A stretch of 64,000 nucleotides of DNA from Silurus meridionalis (GCF_014805685.1 NC_060891.1:27551879-27615878), one strand, 5' to 3'; positions 1 through 24,391 are shown, counted from the stretch's first letter. The notes: generated from the letters alone by a model not told the origin. Program-made: numbers and translations.

Positions 1-2480
1 GGAGTATAGTGAGTATAATGTGCTTTGTAGGGTGTATAATGTACATTGTAGGGAGTATAGAGTGCTTTGTAAGGAGTATAGTAAATGTTGTAGTGAGTAT
101 AACGTGCTTTGTAGGGAGTATAGTTAGTGCAATGTGCTCTGTAGGGAGTATAGTGAGTATATTACGCTCTGTAGGGAGTATAGCATGGTTTGTAGGGAGT
201 ATAGTGAGTATATTGTGCTCTGTAGGGAGTATAGCATGGTTTGTAGGAGTATAGTGAGTATACTGTGCTCTGTAGGAGTATTGCATGGTTTGTAGGAGCA
301 TAGCATGGTTTGTAGGAGTATAGAGTGCTTTGTAGGAGTATAGCATGGTTTGTAGGGAGTATAGTAAGTATATTACGCTCTGTAGGGAGTATAGCATGGT
401 TTGTAGGGAGTATAGTGAGTATATTGTGCTCTGTAGGGAGTATAGCATGGTTTGTAGGGAGTATAGTGAGTATACTGTGCTCTGTAGGGAGTATTGCATG
501 GTTTGTAGGGAGTATAGTGAGTATACTGTGCTCTGTAGGGAGTATAGCATGGTTTGTAGGGAGTATAGTGAGTATATTGTGCTCTGTAGGGAGTATAGCA
601 TGGTTTGTAGGTAATATAGTGAGTATACTGTGCTCTGTAGGGAGTATAGCATGGTTTGTAGGGAGTATAGTGAGTATATTGTGCTCTGTAGGGAGTATAG
701 CATGGATTGTAGGGAGTATAGTGAATATAGTGTACATTGTAGGAGTATAGCATGGTTTGTAGGAGTATAGTGAATATAGTGTACATTGTAGGAGTATAGC
801 ATGGTTTGTAGGAGTATAGTGAGTATATTGTGCTCTGTAGGGAGTATAGCATGGTTTGTAGGGAGTATAATGAGTATAATGTGCTTTGTAGGGTGTATAG
901 TGTACATTGTAGGGAGTATAGTAAGTATAGTGTACATTGTAGGGAGTATAGCGAGTATAATGTGCTTTGTGGGGTGTAAAGTGAGTATAATGTACATTGT
1001 AGGAGTATAGAGTGTTTTGTAAGGAGTATAGTAAATGTTGTAGTGAGTATAACGTGCTTTGTAGGAGTATAGTGAGTATATTGTGCTCTGTAGGGAGTAT
1101 AGCATGGTTTGTAGGAGTATAGTGAGTATATTGTGCTCTGTAGGAGTATAGCATGGTTTGTAGGAGTATAGTGAGTATACTGTGCTCTGTAGGGAGTATA
1201 GCATGGTTTGTAGGGAGTATAGTGAGTATACTGTGCTCTGTAGGGAGTATAGCATGGTTTGTAGGTAATATAGTGAGTATACTGTGCTCTGTAGGGAGTA
1301 TAGCATGGTTTGTAGGAGTATAGTGAGTATATTGTGCTCTGTAGGAGTATAGCATGGATTGTAGGGAGTATAGTGAATATAGTGTACATTGTAGGGAGTA
1401 TAGCATGGTTTGTAGGGAGTATAGTGAATATAGTGTACATTGTAGGGAGTATAGCATGGTTTGTAGGGAGTATAGTGAGTATATTGTGCTCTGTAGGGAG
1501 TATAGCATGGTTTGTAGGGAGTATAATGAGTATAATGTGCTTTGTAGGGTGTATAGTGTACATTGTAGGGAGTATAGTAAGTATAGTGTACATTGTAGGG
1601 AGTATAGCGAGTATAATGTGCTTTGTGGGGTGTAAAGTGAGTATAATGTACATTGTAGGGAGTATAGAGTGTTTTGTAAGGAGTATAGTAAATGTTGTAG
1701 TGAGTATAACGTGCTTTGTAGGAGTATAGTGAGTATATTGTGCCTGTAGGAGTATAGCATGGTTTGTAGGAGTATAGTGAGTATATTGTGCTCTGTAGGG
1801 AGTATAGCATGGTTTGTAGGGAGTATAGTGAGTATACTGTGCTCTGTAGGGAGTATAGCATGGTTTGTAGGAGTATAGTGAGTATACTGTGCCTGTAGGA
1901 GTATAGCATGGTTTGTAGGTAATATAGTGAGTATACTGTGCTCTGTAGGGAGTATAGCATGGTTTGTAGGAAGTACAGTGAGTATATTGTGCTCTCTAGG
2001 GAGTATAGCATGGTTTGTAGGAAGTATAGTGAATATAGTTTACATTGTAGGGAGTATAGCATGGTTTGTAGGCAGTATAGTTAATATAGTGTACATTGTA
2101 GGGAGTAAAGCATGGTTTGTAGGGAGTATAGTGAGTATATTGTGCTCTGTAGGGAGTATAGCATGGTTTGTAGGGAGTATAATGAGTATAATGTGCTTTG
2201 TAGGGTGTATAGTGTACATTGTAGGGAGTATAGTAAGTATAGTGTACATTGTAGGGAGTATAGTGAGTATAATGTGCTTTGTGGGGTGTAAAGTGAGTAT
2301 AATGTGCTTTGTAAGGAGTATAGTGAACGTTGTAGTGAGTATAGCGTGCTTTGTAGGAGTATAGTTAGTATAATGTGCTTGTAAGGAGTATAGTGAACGT
2401 TGTAGTGAGTATAGCGTGCTTTGTAGGGAGTATAGTTAGTATAATGTGCTTTGTAGGGAGTATAGTAAGTATACCATGCT
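1..2480. repeat. Satellite array A (GGGAGTATAG family) with 656-bp higher-order period
   Basis: Tandem 21-bp and 30-bp variants share the core TGTAGGGAGTATAG, for example GGGAGTATAGCATGGTTTGTA alternating with units containing GTGAGTATATTGTGCTCTGTA. The anchor GGGTGTATAG recurs at 891, 1547 and 2203, exactly 656 bp apart. The array continues beyond the left edge and lies in a WAPL intron. Long minus-strand open frames here exist only because unit lengths are multiples of three. Confidence 0.95.
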
Positions 2481-2524
2481 GTACAGAGAGTATAGAGTGC
2501 TTTTTAGCATGTATAGTATATGAA

Positions 2525-3665
2525 TTAAAGTGAGTGTAGTGTGCTGTGCAGGGAGTATGGTGAGTATAGTGTGCTGTGTAGGGAGTGTAGTGTACAGTGT
2601 AGGGAGTATGGTGAGTGTAGTGTACAGTGTAGGGAGTATGGTGAGTGTAGTGTACAGTGTAGGGAGTACAGTGAGTGTAGTGTACATTGTAGGGAGTATA
2701 GTGAGTGTAGTGTACAGTGTAGGGAGTACAGTGAGTGTAGTGTACAATGTAGGGAGTACAGTGAGTGTAGTGTACATTGTAGGGAGTATAGTGAGTGTAA
2801 TGTACAGTGTAGGGAGTATAGTGTGTAGTGTACAGTGTAGGGAGTACAGTGAGTGTAGTGTACAGTGTAGGGAGTACAGTGAGTGTAGTGTACAATGTAG
2901 GGAGTATAGTGAGTGTAGTGTACAGTGTAGGGAGTACAGTGTAGGGAGTACAGTGAGTGTAGTGTACAGTGTAGAGAGTACAGTGAGTGTATGTAGTGTA
3001 CAGTGTAGGGAGTACAGTGAGTGTATGTAGTGTACAATGTAGGGAGTATAGTGAGTGTAATGTACAATGTAGGGAGTATAGTGAGTGTAGTGTATAGTGT
3101 AGGGAGTACAGTGAGTGTAATGTACAGTGTAGGGAGTATAGTGAGTGTAGTGTACAGTGTAGGGAGTACAGTGAGTGTAGTGTACAGTGTAGGGAGTACA
3201 GTGAGTGTAGTGTACAGTGTAGGGAGTACAGTGAGTGTATGTAGTGTACAATGTAGGGAGTATAGTGAGTGTAATGTACAATGTAGGGAGTATAGTGAGT
3301 GTAGTGTACAGTGTAGGGAGTACAGTGAGTGTATGTAGTGTACAATGTAGGGAGTATAGTGAGTGTAATGTACAATGTAGGGAGTATAGTGAGTGTAGTG
3401 TATAGTGTAGGGAGTACAGTGAGTGTAATGTACAGTGTAGGGAGTATAGTGAGTGTAGTGTACAGTGTAGGGAGTATAGTGAGTGTAGTGTACAGTGTAG
3501 GGGGTACAGTGAGTGTAGTGTACAGTGTAGGGGGTACAGTGAGTGTAGTGTACAGTGTAGGGAGTACAGTGAGTGTGTGTAGTGTACAATGTAGGGAGTA
3601 TAGTGAGTGTAATGTACAATGTAGGGAGTATAGTGAGTGTAGTGTATAGTGTAGGGAGTACAGTG
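2525..3665. repeat. Satellite array B (30-bp GGGAGTACAGTGAGTGTAG family)
   Basis: Roughly 30-bp units alternate GGGAGTACAGTGAGTGTAG with TGTACAGTGTA. It is a diverged relative of array A (TATA changed to TACA/TGTA). A larger block starting GTGTATGTAGTGTACAATG recurs at about 3021 and 3329 (308 bp apart), with a variant at about 3573. Confidence 0.93.
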
Positions 3666-3845
3666 AACGTTGTAGTGAGTATAGCATGCTTTGTAGGGAG
3701 TATAGTGAGTATACTATGCTGTACAGGGAGTATAGCTTGCTTTGTAGCATGTATAGTATATGAATTAAAGTAAGTGTAGTTAGTATAGTGAGTGTAGTGT
3801 ACATTGTAGGGAGTATAGTGAGTGTATTGTGTTTGTGTACGATGG
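3666..3845. repeat. Right-hand return to array A type units
   Basis: After array B the sequence returns to A-type units and repeats the module GCATGTATAGTATATGAATT (about 3745) already seen at about 2507. The tandem pattern ends about 50 bp before the first WAPL exon in the window. Confidence 0.85.
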
Positions 3846-3889
3846 TTTTTGTGTAAAAGCAGACAAAATTTAGAGGGTGTGTGTTTCAG

Positions 3890-13785
<9,896 letters not shown>

Positions 13786-15495
13786 CATTTCAGAGGATTT
13801 CAGAAGACCTGGCAACCCTAGAGTCTGTAAACATCATTATTGAGAGACCCTTAGAACACACACAGGCATACCCATTTTGTTTGTTCCTACTGCTGACACA
13901 CACACACACACACAATGCATTATGGTATTTTATTTTTATTCTAAAAAAATGTTTTCTTAAATTTTCAGCGTAAATGAGTGGCGTCGAAATAAATATTGGT
14001 TTTGAAAATTTCAAAAAATGGGATTCCGAGCGAAAGTTCAAAAACTAGTTTTAAAAAGAAAAAATCGCTTTAAAAAAGTTTTGAATTGAACATTATATGC
14101 GATTATTGGAGTGCGAGAATAAAAGTATACATTTTTTATTTAAAAAATTTAATAAATGTTCTCTAGTGGGAAGACTAAAAATAAATCAAATAAAATGCAT
14201 GAAATTAATTTATATAAAACAATATATATTACTTTTTATTATTAAAGAATTAAATAATGAATCATTTCAGGTTCCAGCTTAACACTTGCAAGTCTCGAAA
14301 TCAATTGAATTGATTTAAAACGGCTGATTATAAGGACATTGACATTTCACAAAATCAAAGAATTCAGTTAGACGTAAATGTATGGCGGCATTTTTAGTTT
14401 CAGAATCACGCTTTTAGAGCTACAGGTTTAGGTTTAAGGTGGTATTGTTGATCAATCACTGAGGCCTTTTGTGATGTGAAACCTTTCCACCTTAAATAGA
14501 AATTTATATTTAATTAAAGGTCACAGTCCCTTTTTTTTTTTTTTTTTTAGGTTTCAGGTTTTTTTGTTTGTATGGTTGTTCTTTCATTGCTTTAAGATCA
14601 GACTGGAACTGAACAATTCCACTTTCAAAAATTTTGTCTTTTGTTGTAAAATAGTATTTCAGATTAAAGCAGCAGAATGTAATGTTTAGAGCCTTTTAAC
14701 AGGCCACGGCCCTTTCTAATAGTACATTATCACTAGTGGGATTGCTTTATAAAAAATAAATAAAAGCGGGGGTGGGCGGGGCTTAGTAGTGTGAGGTGGC
14801 ACTAAATTCCAATCAAGAGAAATCAAATATAAAGAAATGAATCTTGAAATAAAAAAAGATGTTCTGATTAATGTCACATTCTGCAAGGATTAAATCTGAT
14901 TTGATATATATAATTAATCAAAGCAGGGGTTTTTTTTGTCACTTTGCTGATTTGAATTTTGTTTTTTGTTATTTTTTTAATTTAGTAGGAAAAAATGCTC
15001 AAACTATTGGAAGGTTTAAGAACTGAATGAATAAGTTCTAAAAATAAAAGTAGAAAAGTCTTTGAACTATTCATGCTTTTGTGAAAAAAAAAAAAATTTG
15101 GTATTAACTAAATAATAAACTAACTCGTGCTTCTCTCACAGCCATACTGAGTAAAAATCTCAGATTATTTTTCTTTCTTTCATTTTCTTTCTTTCTTCTT
15201 TGTGTTTGAGGACATGGAGTGGATTATGCGTGAACTAAACCGGGTGTTTAGATGTAAATATTTTGTGTAAATATATTCACCTTCAGAATGTTGGACCGAA
15301 CGCTCAGTTTTGTTTGTTTGTTTGTTTGTTTTATACAGGTTTCTTTGTTTATTGTTATTGCAGGATTATAAATAAAAATCTCTCTCTATATATATATAAT
15401 GTGTATAAACACTTTTTATCTGGTTTTGCGCAGAATCTTGTCTTTGGTTACCTGTAAATAATTTTGCCTTTAATAAAAGCGTTGATACTTTCAGA
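13786..15495 (+). other. WAPL: WAPL 3' untranslated region and poly(A) signal
   Basis: AT-rich non-coding sequence follows the stop codon. A canonical AATAAA lies at 15473-15478, directly before the satellite that begins at about 15517, so cleavage near 15490-15500 is likely. Nothing coding is seen. A (CA)n is at 13895-13914, long T and A runs are at 14528-14549 and 15084-15098, and a TTTG repeat is at 15308-15331. The exact cleavage site is inferred. Confidence 0.7.
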
Positions 15496-15516
15496 TCTCG
15501 TCTCTGTCTGATTATA

Positions 15517-18060
15517 CACAACAATAATACACCAAGATTATACACAACAATAATACACCAAGATTATACACAACAATAATACACCAAGATTATACACAAC
15601 AATAATACACCAAGATTATACGCAATAATACACCAAGATTATACACAACAATAATACACCAAGATTATACGCAATAATACACCAAGATTATACACAATAA
15701 TACACCAAGATTATACACCAAGATTATACAATAATACACCAAGATTATACACAACAATAATACACCAAGATTATACGCAATAATACACCAAGATTATACA
15801 CCAAGATTATACACAACAATAATACACCAAGATTATACTAATAATACACCAAGATTATACACCAAGATTATACACAACAATAATACCAAGATTATACACA
15901 ACAATAATACACCAAGATTATAATAATAATACACAAGATTATACACCAAGATTATACACAACAATAATACACCAAGATTATACACAACAATAATACACCA
16001 AGATTATACGCAATAATACACCAAGATTATACACCAAGATTATACACCAAGATTATACACAACAATAATACACCAAGATTATACGCAATAATACACCAAG
16101 ATTATACACAACAATAATTCACCAAGATTATACACAACAATAATACCAAGATTATACACAACAATAATACACCAAGATTATACAAAGATTATACACAACA
16201 ATAATACACCAAGTTTATACACAACAATAATACACCAAGATTATACACAATAATACACCAAGATTATACACAATAATAATACACCAAGATTATATAATAA
16301 TACACCAAGATTATACACAAAGATTATACACAATAATAATACACAAGATTATACACAACAATAATACACCAAGATTATATAATAATACACCAAGATTATA
16401 CACAAGATTATACACAATAATAATACACCAAGATTATACACAATAATACACCAAGATTATACGCAATAATACACCAAGATTATACACAAGATTATACAAA
16501 TAATAATACACCAAGATTATACAACAATAATACACCAAGATTATACACAAAGATTATACACAACAATAATACACAAGATTATACATAAATAATAATACAC
16601 CAAGATTATACAAAGATTATACACAATAATACACCAAGATTATACACAACAATAATACACCAAGATTATACACAATAATAATACACCAAGATTATACAAA
16701 GATTATACACAAGATTATACAATAATACACCAAGATTATAATAATACACCAAGATTATACACAACAATAATACACCAAGATTATACACAATAATAATACA
16801 CCAAGATTATACGCAATAATACACCAAGATTATACACAAAGATTATACACAACAATAATACACCAAGATTATACACAACAATAATACACCAAGATTATAC
16901 ACAAAGATTATACACAATAATAATACACCAAGATTATACAAAGATTATACACAATAATAATACACCAAGATTATACACAACAATAATACACCAAGATTAT
17001 ACACAATAATAATACACCAAGATTATACACATAATAATACACCAAGATTCTACACAACAATAATACACCAAGATTATACACAACAATAATACACCAAGAT
17101 TATACACAACAATAATACACCAAGATTATACACAAAGATTATACACAATAATACACCAAGTTTATACACAACAATAATACACCAAGATTATACACAACAA
17201 TAATACACCAAGATTATACGCAATAATACACCAAGATTATACACAAAGATTATACACAACAATAATACCAAGATTATACACAATAATACACCAAGATTAT
17301 ACACAAAGATTATACACAACAATAATACACCAAGATTATACACAACAATAATACACCAAGATTATACACAAAGATTATACACAACAATAATACACCAAGA
17401 TTATACACAAAGATTATACACAACAATAATACACCAAGATTATACACAACAATAATACACCAAGATTATACACAAGATTATACAATAATAATACACCAAG
17501 ATTATACAAGATTATACACAACAATAATACACCAAGATTATACACAAGATTATACACAACAATGATACACCAAGATTATACACAACAATAATACACCAAG
17601 ATTATACACAATAATAATACACCAAGATTATACGTAATAATACACCAAGATTATACACAAAGATTATACACAACAATAATACACCAAGATTATACACAAG
17701 ATTATACACAACAATGATACACCAAGATTATACACAATAATAATACACCAAGATTATACACAATAATAATACCAAGATTATACACAAAGATTATACACAA
17801 CAATAATACACCAAGATTATACAAAGATTATACACAACAATAATACACAAGATTATACACAACAATAATACACCAAGATTATACACAACAATACACCAAG
17901 ATTATACAATAATACACCAAGATTCTACACAACAATAATACACCAAGATTATACACAACAATAATACACCAAGATTATACACAACAATAATACACCAAGA
18001 TTATACACAACAATAATACACCAAGATTATACACCAAGATTATACACAACAATAATACAA
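15517..18060. repeat. Satellite array D, 26-bp dimeric half
   Basis: Tandem repeats of ACACCAAGATTAT plus ACACAACAATAAT, each 13 bp, form a 26-bp dimer. Many units have lost one half (CAATAATACACC or CACAAAG forms). The array begins about 40 bp after the WAPL poly(A) signal. Confidence 0.95.
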
Positions 18061-21000
18061 GATTATACACAAAGATTATACACAAAGATTATACACCAAG
18101 ATTATATACAACAATAATACACAAGATTATACACCAAGATTATACACAAAGATTATACACAAGATTATACACAAGATTATACACAAAGAATATACACAAG
18201 ATTATACACCAAAGATTATACACAAAGATTATACACAAAGATTATACACAAGATTATACACAAAGATTATACACCAAAGAATATACACAAAGATTATACA
18301 CAAAGATTATACACAAAGAATATACACAAAGATTATACACCAAAGATTATACACAAAGATTATACACAAAGATTATACAAAGAATATACACAAAGATTAT
18401 ACACCAAAGATTATACACAAAGATTATACACCAAAGAATATACACAAAGATTATACACCAAAGATTATACACAAAGATTATACACAACAATAATTCACAA
18501 TGATAATACACAAAGATTATACACAAAGATTATACACAAAGATTATACACAATAATAATACACAAAGATTATACACAAAGATTATACACAACAATAATAC
18601 CAAGATTATACAATAATAATACACAAAGATTATACACAAAGATTATACACAAAGATTATATACCAAGATTATACACCAAAGAATATACACAAAGATTATA
18701 CACAAAGATTATACACAAAGATTATACACCAAAGAATATACACAAAGATTATACACAAAGATTATACACAAAGATTATACACAAAGAATATACACAAAGA
18801 TTATACACCAAAGATTATACACAAAGATTATACACAAAGAATATACACAAAGATTATACACCAAAGATTATACACAAAGATTATACACAAAGATTATACA
18901 CAAAGATTATACACAAAGATTATACACAAAGATTATACACAAAGATTATACACAAAGATTATACAAAGATTATACACAAAGATTATACACAAAGATTATA
19001 CACAAAGATTATACACAAAGAATATACACAAAGATTATACACAAAGATTATACACAAAGATTATACACAAGAATATACACAAAGATTATACACAAAGATT
19101 ATACAAAGATTATACACAAAGAATATACACAAAGATTATACACCAAAGATTATACACAAAGATTATACACAAAGAATATACACAAAGATTATACACAAAG
19201 ATTATACACAAAGATTATACACCAAAGATTATACACAAAGATTATACACAAAGAATATACACAAAGATTATACACCAAAGATTATACACAAGATTATACA
19301 CAAAGATTATACACAAAGATTATACACAAAGAATATACACAAAGATTATACACCAAAGATTATACACAGATTATACACAAAGATTATACACCAAAGAATA
19401 TACACAAAGATTATACACCAAAGATTATACACAAAGAATATACACAAAGATTATACACCAAAGAATATACACAAAGATTATACACAAAGATTATACACCA
19501 AAGAATATACACAAAGATTATACACCAAAGATTATACACAAAGATTAAACACAAAGATTATACACAAAGATTATACAAAGATTATACACAAAGATTTTAC
19601 ACCAAAGATTATACACAACAATTATACACAAAGAATATATACACAAAGATTATACACAACAATTATACACAAGATTATACACAAAGATTAAACACAAAGA
19701 ATATACACAAAGAATATACACAAGATTATACACCAAAGATCATCCACAAGGATTATATACCAAAGATTTTACACAAAGAATATACACAAAGATTATACAC
19801 CAAAGATTATACACAAGAATATACACAAAGATTATACACCAAAGAATATACACAAAGATTATACACAAGATTATACACCAAAGAATATACACAAAGATTA
19901 TACACCAAAGATTATACACAAGATTAAACACAAAGATTATACAAGATTATACACCAAAGAATATACACAAAGATTATACACCAAAGATTATACACAACAA
20001 TAATACACCAAGATTATACACAAAGATTATACACAACAATTATACACAAAGATTATACACAAAGATTAAACACCAAAGAATATACACAAAGAATATACAC
20101 AAAGATTATACACCAAAGATCATCCACAAGGATTATATACCAAAGATTATACACAAAGATTATACACAAAGATTATACACCAAAGATTATACACAAAGAT
20201 TATACACAAAGATTATACACAAAGAATATACACAAGATTATACACAAAGATTATACACAAAGAATATACACAAAGATTATACACAAAGATTATACACCAA
20301 AGAATATACACAAAGAATATACACAAAGATTATACACCAAAGATTATACACAAATATTATACACAAAGATTATACAAGATTATACACAAGATTATACACA
20401 AAGATTATACACAACGATTATACACAAAGATTATACACAAGATTATACACAAAGATTAAACACAAAGATTATACACAAAGATTATACACCAAAGAATATA
20501 CAGAAAGATTATACACAAGATTATATACAAAGATTAAACACCAAAGAATATACACAAAGAATATACACAAAGAATATACACAAAGATTATACACAAAGAT
20601 TATACACAAAGATTATACACCAAAGAATATACACAAAGATTATACACCAAAGATTATACACAAAGATTATACAAAGATTATACACAAAGATTATACACAA
20701 AGATTATACACCAAAGAATATACACAAGATTATACACAAGATTATACACAAAGATTATACACAAAGATTATACACAAAGAATATACACCAAAGATTATAC
20801 ACCAAAGAATATTCACAAAGATTATACACCAAAGATTATACACAAAGATTATACAAAGATTATACACAAAGATTATACACCAAAGATTATACACAAAGAT
20901 TATACACAAAGAATATACACAAAGATTATACACAAAGATTATACACAAAGATTATACACAAAGATTATACACAAAGATTATACACATAGATTATACACCA

Positions 21001-22510
21001 AAGAATATACACAAAGATTATACACCAAAGATTATACACAAAGATTATACACCAAAGATTATACACAAAGATTATACATAGATTATACACCAAAGAATAT
21101 ACACAAAGATTCTACACAAAGATTAAACACAAAGAATATACACAAAGAATATACACAAAGAATATACACCAAAGATTATACACAAAGATTATACACAAAG
21201 ATTATACACCAAAGAATATACACAAAGATTATACACCAAAGATTATACACAAAGATTATACAAAGATTATACACAAAGATTATACACAAGATTATACACA
21301 AAGAATATACACAAAGATTATACACCAAAGATTATACACAAAGATTATACACAAAGATTATACACAAAGATTATACACAAAGAATATACACCAAAGATTA
21401 TACACCAAAGAATATTCACAAAGATTATACACCAAAGATTATACACAAAGATTATACAAAGATTATACACAAAGATTATACACAAAGATTATACACAAAG
21501 ATTATACAAAGAATATACACAAAGATTATACACCAAAGATTATACACAAAGATTATACACCAAAGATTATACAAAGATTATACACATAGATTATACACCA
21601 AAGAATATATACAAAAGATTCTACACAAAGATTCTACACAAAGAATATACACAAAGATTCTACACCAAAGATTATACACAAAGATTATACACAAAGATTA
21701 TACACCAAAGAATATACACAAAGATTATACACCAAAGATTATACACAAAGATTATACACCAAAGATTATACACAAAGATTATACACAAAGATTATACACC
21801 AAAGAATATACACAAAGATTCTACACAAAGATTCTACACAAAGAATATACACAAAGATTATACACCAAAGATTATACACAAAGATTATACACAAAGATTA
21901 TACACCAAAGAATATACACAAAGATTATACACCAAAGATTATACACAAAGATTATACACAAAGATTATACACAAAGATTCTACACAAAGAATATACACAA
22001 AGATTATACACCAAAGAATATACACAAAGATTCTACACAAAGATTCTACACAAAGAATAAACACAAAGATTATACACCAAAGATTATACACAAAGATTAT
22101 ACACAAAGATTATACACCAAAGAATATACACAAAGATTATACACCAAAGATTATACACAAAGATTATACACAAAGATTATACACCAAAGAATATACACAA
22201 AGATTATACACAAAGATTATACACAAAGAATATACACAAGATTATACACCAAAGATTATACACAAAGATTATACACAAAGATTATACACCAAGATTATAC
22301 ACAAAGATTATACGCAACAATAATTCACAATGATAATACACAAAGATTATACACAAAGATTATACGCAACAATAATAATTTACAATGATAATACACAAAG
22401 AATATACACAACGATTATACACAAAGGTTATTATCAAAGATTATACACCAAAGAATATACACAAAGATTATACACAAAGATTATACACAAAGATTCTACA
22501 CAACGATAAT
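18060..22510. repeat. Satellite array D, 13-bp monomeric half
   Basis: The units become mainly the 13-mer ACACAAAGATTAT with variants ACACCAAAGATTAT and ACACAAAGAATAT. The dimer component CAACAATAAT reappears at the right edge (about 22316-22385). Homogeneous over 4.4 kb. No gene is embedded; short minus-strand open frames are periodicity artefacts. Confidence 0.95.
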
Positions 22511-22564
22511 AAAACTTTTAGTCTCTCGCTCAGTCACTCTCTATCTCTCTCTCTCTCTCTCTCA

Positions 22565-22609
<45 letters not shown>

Positions 22610-23048
22610 TCTCAGGATTTTTTCATTTTTTGACTTTCTTTTTCCCTCAATCTCTCATTCACTCTCTTTTTTTCCCATTCTTTTAGTTATTTCCATTCGG
22701 TCTCTCTCGCTCAATCGTTCTCATTTTCTCTCAATTGTTTTTCAGTCTGTCTTTTATTTGTTATTATTTTGTTTGTCGTTTTAAATCTGCCAATTTCTTT
22801 CATATTAAAAGTCTTTAGTAATTTTTCACATTCTTCCTCTTATTTGTTTTCATTCTCATTTTGTCTCAGTTGTTCTCAGTCTCTCTCACTTGTTCTCATT
22901 CTATCTTTCTCGATAATACTTTTTGTTCGTTTTGTTCTCATCTCTTTCTCAATAATTTTTTAATTGTCCTCATTCTCTCAATGGTTTTCATTATGTCACT
23001 TTCTTCATGTCTCGATCATTCTCATTCTGTTTTCTCTTTTCTAGTTCA

Positions 23049-23105
<57 letters not shown>

Positions 23106-23110
23106 TCTCT
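22511..23110. repeat. Polypyrimidine tract (CT-rich, ending in pure (CT)n)
   Basis: About 600 bp strongly biased to C and T on the plus strand, built of degenerate TTCTCATTCTCTC-like words. Near-pure CT runs are at 22538-22612 and 23052-23101. Confidence 0.85.
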
Positions 23111-23179
23111 ACAGCTTCATTAATATATTACGGTATTTTGATAAATGACCTCCGGAACACAAACTCTACTCCAGCTCTT

Positions 23180-23213
<34 letters not shown>

Positions 23214-23362
23214 TGTGTGTGTGTGTGTGTGTGTATGTGTGTGTTAGCATTTTCCTGACGGAGTGTGTTGGAGGTGTGAGTGATGTTTGCAGAGTAATGA
23301 TGTTTTCCTGATACAAAACTCACACTGACTTGGGTTTGTTGTTACCTGCTAGCAAAAACATT

Positions 23363-23440
<78 letters not shown>

Positions 23441-23566
23441 ATAAGCAGAGCTGAAATTCGGAAAGATGGACACGATGGAGATGAAACACACTTTGATGTT
23501 CTGAGAGATTCTTCATCAATAACAACAGATTTATTTTAGCGAACACAAATAATAGATCAGAAAGTG

Positions 23567-23604
<38 letters not shown>

Positions 23605-23687
23605 CACTTTAACACTTAGCTTTCTAATTAGAACATTTTAAAGACCAGTCTGTCCTAAATCTGCTTGTCTGATGTCTAATGTCAGTG

Positions 23688-23741
<54 letters not shown>

Positions 23742-23960
23742 GTTACCCAAATGTACCATGAGCAATACCTTGGTTAATAAAATCTTTTGAATGTATGTAA
23801 TGAAATCGAGTAAAACCTTTGATATCTGTCTGAACTGATGTGCAGCACTGAGCAGCAGGAAGGTTCATGTTAGATAAATGTACAGCATGTAATATTAAAG
23901 CTCTGGCAGTAAAACCTGCAAGTGAGCAAATACACCAATAATATCAATATACACCGATCA
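23111..23960. repeat. Microsatellite cluster between unique islands
   Basis: It contains (GT)n at 23181-23246, (CT)n at 23366-23400 followed by (CA)n at 23401-23434, (CA)n at 23571-23602 and (GT)n at 23691-23743. The unique sequence between shows no gene. Confidence 0.85.
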
Positions 23961-23964
23961 AGCA

Positions 23965-24225
23965 GAGCATATCAATGGTGGTTGGGGGGTTTCGGTGGGT
24001 GTTTATGGTGGAAGGCAGGGTTTGGGTGGGTGTTTATTAGTAGAAGGGGACGGGGTTTAGTGGGTGTTAATGGTGGTAGAGGGGTTTGGGTGGGTGTAAA
24101 TGGTGGTAGGGGTTTGGGTGGGTGTTAATGGTGGTAGGGGTTTGGGTGGGTGTTAATAGTGGAAGGAGGTTTGGGTGGGTGTTTATTGGTGGAAGGGGAT
24201 GGGGGGTTTAGTGGGTGTTAATGGT
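23965..24225. repeat. G-rich minisatellite (TTTGGGTGGGTGTTAATGGT)
   Basis: About nine imperfect units of roughly 28-30 bp contain TTTGGGTGGGTG and GGTGGTAGGGG. A fragment of the same repeat recurs at about 24330-24382 after an AT-rich break. Repeated GGG runs on the plus strand fit G-quadruplex patterns. Confidence 0.88.
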
Positions 24226-24391
24226 GGTATTTATACGACTGTCCAACATTTAAGCATAAAAAAGGAATAGAATATGAGCATAAAAAATAAAGTAGATAAA
24301 TAGAAAACTATAAACTATAGATTCTATTGGTGGGGGATTTGGATTGGTGGTTCTAATGGTAGGTGGGGTTTGGGTGGGTGTGTCATGTGTA

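Noticed and set aside
162..1760. 532-codon minus-strand open frame (and 426-, 479-codon neighbours to 3804)
   Set aside because: It lies wholly in satellites A and B. Repeat units are multiples of three bases and lack stops in this frame, so it is a periodicity artefact with low-complexity LYSLYS/HYTHYTP text.
15517..22510. CRISPR-like regular array or centromeric core
   Set aside because: The 26-bp and 13-bp units are contiguous and have no unique spacers, so it is not CRISPR. Centromeric function cannot be claimed from 7 kb next to a gene.
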